64,000 bases of DNA from Flavobacteriales bacterium (lineage in GTDB: Bacteria; Bacteroidota; Bacteroidia; NS11-12g; UBA955): positions 1-64,000 of the forward strand of contig CANMCY010000008.1 in assembly GCA_947496375.1 (NCBI GenBank). The letters run 5' to 3'. The position numbers and the translations under genes are program-made. Of this stretch, positions 7,741 to 15,301 are shown piece after piece (the stretch's first letter is position 1; the number at the start of each line of letters is the position of its first letter). Under the pieces are notes generated by a model that was not told where the DNA came from, ran no database searches, and worked only from the letters and a program-made list of their open reading frames with translations.

Positions 7741-10203
7741 ATGCATTATACCTGGCAGGAAATTACCGCAATTCTGGAAGGGCAGGCCATTAACGGCCAT
7801 TCGGATGGTGAGCTGACCCAGCCTGCCTATGATAGCCGCAGAATTGGTAACCCTGCGCAAACCCTGTTTTTTGCATTGCCCGGCTCGCACCGTCAAGGTG
7901 CTGAATTTGCCTATGCCGCCGCAAATCAAGGGGTTCGCAGTTTCGTGGTTCCTAAGGATTTTGAGGTTTCGGTGTTGCCAGACTGCAATATCCTGAGGGT
8001 TTCGGATGTTTTGTCTGCCCTGCAACAGCTGGCGGCACACCACCGCAGCCGATTCACAGGCCCTGTAATCGGTATTACCGGCAGCAACGGAAAAACCATT
8101 GTGAAAGAATGGCTGCATCAACTGCTGGGGGAAGAGTTTCATGCCTACCGAAGCCCCAGAAGTTATAATTCGCAGATTGGGGTAGCCATTTCCCTTCTGG
8201 GAATTGAGCCCTGGCATAAAATGGCCATCATTGAAGCAGGTATTTCCAGGCCCGGAGAAATGGAGCGCCTGTGGCAAATGATAAAGCCCAATCTGGCCAT
8301 TTGTACCCATTTAGGGAGTGCCCACGACGAAGGTTTTGATAGCCGCGAACAAAAAGCACATGAAAAAGCCCTGTTGTTTAAGGATGCCGACGTGGTTGTT
8401 TTTCCGGGGGATTCTCCTGAGATGAAGGGAGCTGTGCTGGGCTGTAAGGCCAAACAGCCGCTCACAAAATTTGTTTCCTGGGGCAGAATGGAAGGCAATG
8501 CTTATCGAATGCTGGAGGAGGGTTACGGACAGGGTTTTACAAGAATCAATTATCTTCACCGCAGCACCGAACATCAGCTGGAAATACCGTTCACCGATCA
8601 GGCATCGGTAGAAAATGCCATGACCTGCCTCTGTGCGCTGGCTGCCCTTGAACGCTGGGATACCGCCCACCTTGAGCAATTCAGGCATTTGCATGCCCTG
8701 GAAAACCGGCTGGCTTTTACAGAAGGCAGAAATGGCAACTACCTGGTGAATGACAGCTATAGCAATGATCCCGACAGTTTACAGGTGGCCCTGGAATTTA
8801 TGGTGCGTCAGCAGCCCGATAAGCCGGCTTGTGTTATCCTAAGCGATATGGATCAAAGCGATCCGGATAAAATGCGTCTTTCTACTCAAATATCGAGTAT
8901 TTTACTACAAAAGAGAGTAAAACGATTGATTTTGGTGGGCACGGTATTGTCGGATTATGCGGCTCAGTTTAAGGATCTCAATCCCGAATTTTTCCCCGAT
9001 ACGGATGCATTGATACGGTCGGGCAGTATGGAGCAGCTTCAGGGTAATGCCATACTGATTAAGGGTTCCAGGCGTTTTGGTTTTGAGAAAATACACGCCT
9101 TGCTAAAGAAGCAGTTGCATAAAACGTATCTGCAGATTGATTTGGAAGCGCTGCGCTATAATTATCGGTTTTTTAGAAATGCCGTTTCACCCAAAACCCG
9201 TATGATGGCCATGGTAAAAGCTTTTGGATATGGCAGCGGAAGTTTTGAAGTGGCCCGTACCCTGCAGTTTATGGGGGTAGATTATCTGGCGGTTGCCTTT
9301 GCCGATGAGGGTGTGGCTTTGCGTGATGCCGGGATTCGTACGCCCATCATGGTGATGAACACAGGTGCGGAAGACATGGCAAGCCGCCTGCAATATGGAT
9401 TGGAGCCCGTTGTGTTTGATTTGAACGGCCTAGAGGCTATGGCGGCCATATCTGGCAATACGGAAATGGTGGTCCATCTGGAGGTTGATACCGGTATGCA
9501 TCGTCTGGGTTTTACACCCGATATGCTGAAAGTTCTGGCTACCGGTATTCCTGCCAACATTCGTGTTGCCTCGGTATTTACCCACCTGGCGGCATCGGAA
9601 GATCCTGCGCAGGATGCCTATACACGGGCACAGCTGGCACAGTTCAATGATGCGGCAAATGCGTTTGAAACCCGGCTGGGTTATGCCCCATTGCGCCACG
9701 CCCTGAATACCGGCGGAATATTGCGTTTTGCGGAGTACAGCATGGATATGGTACGTCTGGGCGTGGGATTGTACGGGGTGGATCCTCGCAATGTTGCAGA
9801 TGCCTATTTGAAGCCGGTGACCACGCTCTACAGCAGCATTTCTCAGTTGCATATGCTACAGCCCGGAGAGGGCGTAGGGTATGGTCGTCGGTCGGTGGCC
9901 GATACAATGCGCACCATAGCTACCCTCTCGGTGGGTTATGCCGACGGATTGCGCCGGAGTCTGGGCAACGGCAAATGGCATGTGCTGGTAAACGGCCATA
10001 AAGCGCCGATTGTGGGCAGTGTGTGCATGGACATGTGTATGGTGGATGTAACGGGAATTGATTGCCGTGAGGGAGACGAAGTTATCATATTTGGAGCGGA
10101 TAATAGCGTTGCAGCTATGGCAGCATGTGCTGATACCATACCGTATGAAATTTTGACGGGCATTTCCACCCGTGTGCCCCGGGAATATGTGGGGGAGAAT
10201 TAG
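7741..10203 (+). CDS. murF-alr: Bifunctional MurF ligase / alanine racemase
   Basis: 820-residue fusion of two peptidoglycan precursor enzymes. The N-terminal ~455 residues are MurF, which adds D-Ala-D-Ala to UDP-MurNAc-tripeptide using ATP: P-loop GITGSNGKTIVKEW near residue 115, followed by NSQIGVAISLLG and the ligase C-domain segment NDSYSNDPDSL. From about residue 460 (KTYLQIDLEALRYNYRFF) it is a fold-type III PLP alanine racemase: PLP lysine in MVKAFGYGSG near 493, the tyrosine in SVGYADGLRRS near 733, and GSVCMDMCMVDV after it. The alr part makes the D-Ala later used by the MurF part after Ddl. This fusion is known in Bacteroidota. It starts 9 bp after the nucleotidyltransferase stop and is likely co-transcribed with it. 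Confidence 0.95.
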   Translation: MHYTWQEITAILEGQAINGHSDGELTQPAYDSRRIGNPAQTLFFALPGSHRQGAEFAYAAANQGVRSFVVPKDFEVSVLPDCNILRVSDVLSALQQLAAHHRSRFTGPVIGITGSNGKTIVKEWLHQLLGEEFHAYRSPRSYNSQIGVAISLLGIEPWHKMAIIEAGISRPGEMERLWQMIKPNLAICTHLGSAHDEGFDSREQKAHEKALLFKDADVVVFPGDSPEMKGAVLGCKAKQPLTKFVSWGRMEGNAYRMLEEGYGQGFTRINYLHRSTEHQLEIPFTDQASVENAMTCLCALAALERWDTAHLEQFRHLHALENRLAFTEGRNGNYLVNDSYSNDPDSLQVALEFMVRQQPDKPACVILSDMDQSDPDKMRLSTQISSILLQKRVKRLILVGTVLSDYAAQFKDLNPEFFPDTDALIRSGSMEQLQGNAILIKGSRRFGFEKIHALLKKQLHKTYLQIDLEALRYNYRFFRNAVSPKTRMMAMVKAFGYGSGSFEVARTLQFMGVDYLAVAFADEGVALRDAGIRTPIMVMNTGAEDMASRLQYGLEPVVFDLNGLEAMAAISGNTEMVVHLEVDTGMHRLGFTPDMLKVLATGIPANIRVASVFTHLAASEDPAQDAYTRAQLAQFNDAANAFETRLGYAPLRHALNTGGILRFAEYSMDMVRLGVGLYGVDPRNVADAYLKPVTTLYSSISQLHMLQPGEGVGYGRRSVADTMRTIATLSVGYADGLRRSLGNGKWHVLVNGHKAPIVGSVCMDMCMVDVTGIDCREGDEVIIFGADNSVAAMAACADTIPYEILTGISTRVPREYVGEN

Positions 10204-10224
10204 GGTAGCTGGGAATGTTTTACT

Positions 10225-11550
10225 TTAAAACGACCGTATCGCCCTCACATAAAATAGATTTCCTTTACCGTAATTCAGTGCGTAGCCGCTGCCAAACGTA
10301 TAACCACAGCCATTGGTAGCGCTGAGTTCAGTGCTGGTCCAGAAATTTACACCGATAGGAACCTGTGTGGCACCGCTAATTCGGCTCAGGGTCATGTTCA
10401 CGTTAAAACGATTTTGCCACAGTTGGGTCATCATGTCTACCGAAGGTAAAAACCAGTCGCTGTAGCCCCCGCTGCTCCAGTTTAAGCAGGTATTGGCTGC
10501 GCTGGATGTGTGCCCTGACTGAGCGGCTATGGCGATGCTGTTATTTGAACCATCCCAGGAGCTTTGCGCAACCGATCCCACCGATGTGGATTGAACATTA
10601 CTCCATACCATCCCGGTGCTCAGGTCAGTGAGTCCCACAATCAATCCGTGCTCTACCCCCAAACTGTCTTGCCAAAGATGAAAAATTACCCCTCCGCCAA
10701 ATCGTTCACCAATGTAGCGTTTGGATTTTACCGCGGTGCTGTGTATGGTGTCTTTGTTGATGGTTATTCCATTTCCGGCAATCAGTTTATTTTGCTTTTT
10801 CCCCCATCGGGCGGTGTCATTGGCGGTGATTTTTTTGGCTACAGAGGCATCAAATACAGGATCTGTTTCTGCATAGCTGTCCAACTTGCTGTTCCAGTAA
10901 GCTGTATCAGCTTTGCTAATTCCTTTGGCAACAGATTGACCAAAAATAGGATCCGTTTCTGTGTAGCTGCTTAGCATTTTATTCCATTTTGCTGTATCAG
11001 CTTTGCTGATTCCTTTGGCCACAGATTGGTTAAACAACGGATCAGTTTCAGTATAATTACCCAGCTTTTTATTCCATCGGGCGGTGTCCGCACTGCTGAT
11101 TCCTTTAGCCACCGAGGCATTAAATACGGGGTCGTTTTCCTTGATGTTTTCAGCCGTTTTGGCGTGCAGTGCGTAGGGCACACTCAGCAGTTGACTGTTA
11201 CCTGTAATAGTATAATTGTTTCCTCCTGAGGGATCGGTTTCGGTTTTCAGAAAATAGGGACCTTTAGACCAGTCAATTTTTGAGAATTCTCCTGTTACTG
11301 CAACCCCTTTACCTATCTCCAGCGTAATTAGCCCATTTACATTGCTGGTGGCTTTATGGGTTTCTGTGTATAACGCTGCACCGCCGGCAGTTCCCTGAAT
11401 CACAGAAATTTGAATACCCATCAATTTATTGGGGATTAATTGGTTTGATGTATTTCGCATGACGGCCTGATAGCTAATTACATCGGGCGATTGGGCACAG
11501 ACGCTATCAATAATCGCTGAGAGTAAAAAAGGCAGCAAGTATTTTTTCAT
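10225..11550 (-). CDS. Secreted protein with ETDPxF tandem repeats and DUF1566-like C-terminus
   Basis: 441 residues, three parts. Signal peptide (cleavage near DSVCAQ) plus an N-terminal domain common in Bacteroidota exported proteins (ISYQAVMRNTSNQLIP, PYFLKTETDPSGGNNYTITG, SVPYALHAKTAE), residues 21-134. Residues 138-257 are four tandem 30-residue repeats beginning E(T/N)DP(V/L/I)F and containing SVAKGIS-ADTA-WN, a pattern also seen in phage tail-fibre-like shafts. The C-terminal ~150 residues (GGGVIFHLWQD, WFLPSVDMM, FWTSTE, YVRAIRSF) resemble DUF1566/Lcl C-terminal lectin-like domains. No T9SS sorting domain is seen. It is probably a surface or fibre protein; ligand unknown. It is convergent with murF-alr. 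Confidence 0.78.
   Translation of the reverse strand: MKKYLLPFLLSAIIDSVCAQSPDVISYQAVMRNTSNQLIPNKLMGIQISVIQGTAGGAALYTETHKATSNVNGLITLEIGKGVAVTGEFSKIDWSKGPYFLKTETDPSGGNNYTITGNSQLLSVPYALHAKTAENIKENDPVFNASVAKGISSADTARWNKKLGNYTETDPLFNQSVAKGISKADTAKWNKMLSSYTETDPIFGQSVAKGISKADTAYWNSKLDSYAETDPVFDASVAKKITANDTARWGKKQNKLIAGNGITINKDTIHSTAVKSKRYIGERFGGGVIFHLWQDSLGVEHGLIVGLTDLSTGMVWSNVQSTSVGSVAQSSWDGSNNSIAIAAQSGHTSSAANTCLNWSSGGYSDWFLPSVDMMTQLWQNRFNVNMTLSRISGATQVPIGVNFWTSTELSATNGCGYTFGSGYALNYGKGNLFYVRAIRSF
10780..11139 (-). repeat. Four 90-bp coding repeats (30 residues each)
   Basis: In-frame tandem repeats inside the 441-residue secreted protein, each giving ETDPxF..SVAKGISxADTAxWNxKL..YT. The first two or three are closest; the last is more diverged (SVAKKITANDTARWGKK). 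The period matches that of the non-coding array at 41841-42262, but the sequences are unrelated. Confidence 0.85.
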
Positions 11551-11632
11551 AAAAATTTAGAAACAAAGTTGTGAAAAATAACAATTGTTACAAATTATAA
11601 AATTATTACCGCGGTTTCCGGCTTTCACTCAA

Positions 11633-11666
11633 ACAAAAAAGCCCCGCTCTCCGCGGGGCCTTTTTG
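11633..11666 (-). terminator. Rho-independent terminator, bidirectional
   Basis: GGCCCCGCGGAGAGCGGGGC hairpin on the minus strand flanked by A and T runs on both sides. It lies just downstream of the DUF3108 gene stop at 11692 and can also act on the plus strand. Confidence 0.9.
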
Positions 11667-11691
11667 ACCATAAAACACAAACACACGTCTT

Positions 11692-12507
11692 TTATTTCTT
11701 TACCAGTGAGCTGAAGGAGTTTCTGAGTCCTTCATATCCTGTTATGTCTACCTTTAGCGATCCTACCTTGATGGCAGATTGTACGCGAATCGGGATGCGG
11801 TTTGCATCGTCACTTACCCACACAGTCATATCGCTACTGCTCTTGAATACGCGGTCTACGATCAGTTTCGGACGCAGTTTGATGCATTTTACCTTACCAA
11901 TGTCAGTACTCAGGGTTTCTTTGCCGATGTAGGTAAAATTCAAGTTGTAAATTTTATTGTCGAGGTACAAATCCAGCGGAAATACCTGGTTTACTTTGGC
12001 ATTTTCGAAATTGAGATTGCGAGCGTAATACAATACAGAGGCAATATCCTGCGTGTACATGGGCATAGCGAGCTCCCCATCAGAATTGCGCAGTTTCTTT
12101 TTATCATGCATGTAAATCGCAAGGTCTTCGTCATAGTATTTGTTTTCCCGCACGGTCTTGGCATAGCGAATGGGTGCAAGGGCTTCGGCATCAATCCAGC
12201 TCTGGAATTTATCCCTAACCTTGTAGGCCCAGTCAAAACTTTTTAGGGTCTCACCTTCGCAACGCACAGCCAGGGCTTCGCGGCCATTGATGGTGGTGGC
12301 CTGATCTACGGCCATGGTAATATTGGCCGCATTGATGATTCCATAATGCACGCGATATTTCAGTTTTTCACCCACCTTAAATGCCTGATTGTTCATCTTT
12401 CTATAGCTGATTGGGTCGGCAGAAGTTTCCTGCTGTGGGTTGCTGAATGATTGCACCAGTAATACGAGTGCTGCGGACAGGGTCAGGGTGATTAAACTGC
12501 GTTTCAT
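11692..12507 (-). CDS. DUF3108 domain-containing exported protein
   Basis: 271 residues. An N-terminal hydrophobic signal (MKRSLITLTLSAALVLLV) is followed by a DUF3108 domain: FKVGEKLKYRVHYGIINAA near residue 45, then IRYAKTVRENKYYDEDLAIY and SDDANRIPIRVQSAIKVGSL near the end. DUF3108 proteins are predicted periplasmic or outer-membrane-associated beta proteins with no proven activity. The frame stays open 54 codons upstream but that extension runs into the selD promoter region and lacks protein character; the ATG at 12507 begins the signal sequence. It is divergent from selD and followed by a strong terminator. Confidence 0.8.
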   Translation of the reverse strand: MKRSLITLTLSAALVLLVQSFSNPQQETSADPISYRKMNNQAFKVGEKLKYRVHYGIINAANITMAVDQATTINGREALAVRCEGETLKSFDWAYKVRDKFQSWIDAEALAPIRYAKTVRENKYYDEDLAIYMHDKKKLRNSDGELAMPMYTQDIASVLYYARNLNFENAKVNQVFPLDLYLDNKIYNLNFTYIGKETLSTDIGKVKCIKLRPKLIVDRVFKSSSDMTVWVSDDANRIPIRVQSAIKVGSLKVDITGYEGLRNSFSSLVKK

Positions 12508-12604
12508 ACGTTGTGTTTTTAGTGGCTCTTTCATACATATACACATATCGCATGCCAAACCCCCAAAGGCAATATCATAAAAATGGATGCTGCGTTTTTC
12601 ACCG

Positions 12605-12612
12605 TACTTTTG
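12605..12612 (+). promoter_or_regulatory. TAnnTTTG -7 element for selD, four bases from the start
   Basis: TACTTTTG followed by CAGC and then ATG. Transcription from this element would begin at or next to the start codon, implying a leaderless selD mRNA. The same CAGC spacer occurs before the gene at 15288. Confidence 0.55.
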
Positions 12613-12616
12613 CAGC

Positions 12617-13636
12617 ATGTCATTTCCTGATTTATTGTCTTTCAGCAAAGGCAGCGGTTGCGGTTGCAAATTGCCACCTCAGTCGCTCAAAACCCTGCTG
12701 CAAGGGCTGTCTTATCAATACGACCTGGATAATGTACTGGTAGGAAATGATTTGTCCGATGACTGTTCGGTGTATGATTTAGGCCATGGGCAATACCTGT
12801 TGCAAACGGTAGATTTTTTTACGCCTATGGTGAACGACCCTTTTATTTTTGGGTCTGCGGCAGCGGCCAATGCCCTCAGTGATATATGGGCCATGGGCGG
12901 TAAAGCCATTATGGCCAACGCTGTTTTCAGCTGGCCTGCGGAATTGCCGGTAGACATGGGGCGGGAAGTGATTCGTGGTGCCGGTGAAATTTGTAAAAAA
13001 GCAGGGGTTGCCCTCGCAGGCGGACATACCATTGAAGGCAGAGAGCCGCTTTTTGGACTGTCAGTAACGGGTTTGGCAACACCCACCACCTTAAAACGCA
13101 ATGTCGGTGCACAACCCGGCGATGTAATTCTTCTTACCAAACCATTGGGTGTAGGGATGCTGGCCGCGGCTTACAAACGGGGTGTGGCCGATACCGCACA
13201 GGTGCAGGCCCTGCAAACCGCGTTGGTGCAGCTCAATCATGCCGGTGAAAAACTGGGTTCGCTGCCTGCTGTTCATGCCATGACCGATGTTACCGGTTTC
13301 GGACTGGCCGGACACTTGCTGGAAATGATGCGTGCAGCCGGTTGCAGCGCAGCAATACAGGAAACAGGTCTTCCTAAAATCGCGGAAGCTGCTTCTTTGG
13401 CCGCCTCCTTCGTGTTGCCGGATAACGCCACCCGAAACTGGAATGCGTATGAAAAAGAAATTCGGATGAATAATGCTGCCGCTTTCCCCTGGATAGCCGA
13501 TCCTCAGACCAATGGTGGGCTTTTGATAGCTGTGGCACCGGACAGCGTCAATACCGTAATGGAAATAATACCGGATTGCAGCATCATCGGCTCATTTACC
13601 GAAAGGCGGGAAAATCCTGTGCTGCTGGTTGATTAA
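12617..13636 (+). CDS. selD: Selenide, water dikinase (selenophosphate synthetase)
   Basis: 339 residues. SelD makes selenophosphate from selenide and ATP, the selenium donor for selenocysteine-tRNA and for 2-selenouridine in tRNA. The catalytic N-terminal motif SKGSGCGCKLPP is present near residues 10-21, with Cys (not selenocysteine) at both positions and the following Lys. AIRS-family signatures follow: DDCSVYDL, TVDFFTPMVNDPFIFG, ALSDIWAMGG, AGGHTIEGREP and DVTGFGLAGHLLEM. No selenium-using gene (selA, selB, selU) is visible in this window, so the downstream use is unknown. The ATG at 12617 is chosen because the promoter element ends at 12612; an in-frame ATG at 12587 lies upstream of that promoter. 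Its stop overlaps that of convergent pdhB. Confidence 0.93.
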   Translation: MSFPDLLSFSKGSGCGCKLPPQSLKTLLQGLSYQYDLDNVLVGNDLSDDCSVYDLGHGQYLLQTVDFFTPMVNDPFIFGSAAAANALSDIWAMGGKAIMANAVFSWPAELPVDMGREVIRGAGEICKKAGVALAGGHTIEGREPLFGLSVTGLATPTTLKRNVGAQPGDVILLTKPLGVGMLAAAYKRGVADTAQVQALQTALVQLNHAGEKLGSLPAVHAMTDVTGFGLAGHLLEMMRAAGCSAAIQETGLPKIAEAASLAASFVLPDNATRNWNAYEKEIRMNNAAAFPWIADPQTNGGLLIAVAPDSVNTVMEIIPDCSIIGSFTERRENPVLLVD

Positions 13637-14613
13637 TTTTTGTAGCAAACGGCTTTCACCGCTTTCACCGTGCGCTCTACGCTGGGTAGGTACGCATCCA
13701 CAAACACGCCCGCGTAGGGCAGCGTAGTGTCCTGGCTGGTAACGCGGTGTACGGGTGCATCCAGGTAGTCAAATGCCCTGCGCTGCACGATGTGGCTAAT
13801 TTCTGAACTGATGCTTGCCAGTGGCCATGCTTCCTCCACAATAACCAGGCGATTGGTTTTCTTCACACTGTGGATAATGGTATCGTAATCAATGGGTCGA
13901 ACGGTGCGCAAATCGATAAGTTCAGCATTAATGCCCTCTTTGGCCAGCTCTTCCACAGCGGTGATGGCACGCAACATCATTTTACCAAAGGAAACAATGG
14001 TAACATCGCTGCCTTCCTTTACCACGTGGGCCTGCCCGATGGGCAACAGATATTCTTCCTCAGGTACGGCACCTTTCAGGCCATACATCTGCTCACTTTC
14101 CATGAAAATAACCGGGTTTTCGTCGCGGATGGCAGTTTTGAGCAATCCTTTGGCATCGGCGGGGTTGCTGGGAACCACCACCTTCAGGCCGGGGGTATTG
14201 GCATACCAGTTTTCGAAGTTTTGGCTGTGCTGCTGCGCCAGTTGGCCTGCACTTCCGGTCGGGCCTCTGAAAACCATAGGACAGGTATACTGACCGTTGC
14301 TCATGCTGTTCATTTTGGCCGCAGCATTGATAACCTGATCAATCGCTACCAAAGAGAAGTTGAAGGTCATGAATTCGCAAATCGGACGGAGCCCGTTGGC
14401 GGCTGCACCCACCGCAATACCGGCAAATCCTAGCTCGGCAATAGGGGTGTCTACAATTCTTTTCGGACCAAACTCGGCAAGCATACCCTGGCTCACCTTA
14501 TAGGCGCCATTGTATTCTGCAACTTCTTCACCCAACAAAAACACGCGCTCATCGCGGCGCATTTCTTCTGACATGGCCTCGCGGAGGGCTTCTCTGAACT
14601 GAATTTCTCTCAT
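13633..14613 (-). CDS. pdhB: Pyruvate dehydrogenase E1 component, beta subunit
   Basis: 326 residues. Beta chain of the alpha2beta2 E1 enzyme, which decarboxylates pyruvate with thiamine diphosphate and passes acetyl to the E2 lipoyl domain. Recognisable segments are LREAMSEEMRRDERVFLLGE, DTPIAELGFAGIAVGAAANG, FMTFNFSLVAIDQVINAAAK, GPTGSAGQLAQQHSQ and the transketolase C-domain (VTIVSFGKMM, VIVEEAWPLASISSEI). Length is normal. pdhA and E2 are not next to it, so the alpha subunit must be elsewhere. The 108-bp upstream region contains a TATTTTTG element bracketed by two TTTCCCTTnCAAGG palindromes, suggesting dedicated control. Other 2-oxoacid dehydrogenase E1 beta chains are close relatives; pyruvate is the most likely substrate. 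Confidence 0.9.
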   Translation of the reverse strand: MREIQFREALREAMSEEMRRDERVFLLGEEVAEYNGAYKVSQGMLAEFGPKRIVDTPIAELGFAGIAVGAAANGLRPICEFMTFNFSLVAIDQVINAAAKMNSMSNGQYTCPMVFRGPTGSAGQLAQQHSQNFENWYANTPGLKVVVPSNPADAKGLLKTAIRDENPVIFMESEQMYGLKGAVPEEEYLLPIGQAHVVKEGSDVTIVSFGKMMLRAITAVEELAKEGINAELIDLRTVRPIDYDTIIHSVKKTNRLVIVEEAWPLASISSEISHIVQRRAFDYLDAPVHRVTSQDTTLPYAGVFVDAYLPSVERTVKAVKAVCYKN

Positions 14614-14637
14614 GGTTGTTAAAAAGATACCAAAGCG

Positions 14638-14694
14638 TTTCCCTTACAAGGGGTGTTTTGGAATTGCAAAAATAATGATTTTCCCTTGCAAGGA
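14638..14694 (-). promoter_or_regulatory. pdhB promoter with paired palindromic operator-like sites
   Basis: Two copies of TTTCCCTTnCAAGG (14638-14651 and 14680-14693), each a near-palindrome CCTTnCAAGG, start 42 bp apart and flank a minus-strand TAnnTTTG element (TATTTTTG at 14667-14674). The spacing is four helical turns, compatible with a dimeric regulator binding both sites. Binding is inference. Confidence 0.45.
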
Positions 14695-14721
14695 TTCAAG
14701 GGCTTTGTACAATGTTCAGAA

Positions 14722-15288
14722 TTATGCAATTCTTCGGCTGATAACCGCTTCAACCGCCTCCTGCATTTGCCTTGGAGACAGTTTGCGCCACTGTAATTCA
14801 TCCAGGTCGCCCCCAAAATTGATGAAATAATCTATACGCGCCTTGCGAAATTCCTCCAATACATGTTCCCTGAAATTGACAAAAGCAATCCAGCCATCTT
14901 CAGTTTCCTGAAACCACTCTTCGTAGTAACTATCATCGCTGGCGTGAAAATTCAGTACGTTTTCACCCAATAAAATAAACTTCTGTATGCCCTGCTCATT
15001 GAGAATTTCCAGCACTTCGCGCTTCAGCATCATGATATCGTTGTACAATGCATCATTCCATTCGCCCATTAATTCCAGTATGGCGTATCCGTCAATGTAA
15101 TCTGTATACAGGATTTTTACGTAAAGGGTATTTGAACCAAAAAAATCCCATTGCGGGTGAATCAGATAATTGTAAACGGCGTGGGTGAAAGTGAATTCAC
15201 TGTATTCGCGGCCATAAAATGGCGATTGCTCATCTTCTGCGGCGTTGTATAGGTGCAACCAGTTGTAGTATGGCTCTATGTCGTGCAC
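14722..15288 (-). CDS. Uncharacterised 188-residue protein
   Basis: I do not recognise a named family. It is acidic and aromatic-rich (HDIEPYYNWLHLYNAAEDE at the start, SYYEEWFQETEDGWIAFVNF in the middle), with no signal peptide or membrane segment, so probably cytosolic. Alternating strands and helices (LYVKILYTDYIDGYAILEL, KFILLGENVLNFHA) suggest a compact alpha/beta fold. Start is GTG at 15288, exactly four bases after a TAATTTTG promoter element. It lies upstream of pdhB on the same strand but with a separate 108-bp gap and promoter between. Protein-like composition supports a real gene; function unknown. Confidence 0.75.
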   Translation of the reverse strand: MHDIEPYYNWLHLYNAAEDEQSPFYGREYSEFTFTHAVYNYLIHPQWDFFGSNTLYVKILYTDYIDGYAILELMGEWNDALYNDIMMLKREVLEILNEQGIQKFILLGENVLNFHASDDSYYEEWFQETEDGWIAFVNFREHVLEEFRKARIDYFINFGGDLDELQWRKLSPRQMQEAVEAVISRRIA

Positions 15289-15292
15289 GCTG

Positions 15293-15300
15293 CAAAATTA
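15293..15300 (-). promoter_or_regulatory. TAnnTTTG -7 element, four bases from a GTG start
   Basis: On the minus strand TAATTTTG, then CAGC, then GTG. Same geometry and spacer as selD. It implies a leaderless transcript for the 188-residue protein. Confidence 0.55.
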
Positions 15301-15301
15301 A

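Noticed and set aside
10564..10974. 136-codon plus-strand frame opposite the secreted repeat protein
   Set aside because: It lies entirely antisense to a gene with a clear signal peptide and domains, and its length follows from the 90-bp coding repeats.
12508..12669. 54-codon N-terminal extension of the DUF3108 gene
   Set aside because: It overlaps the selD start and promoter; the signal sequence begins at 12507.
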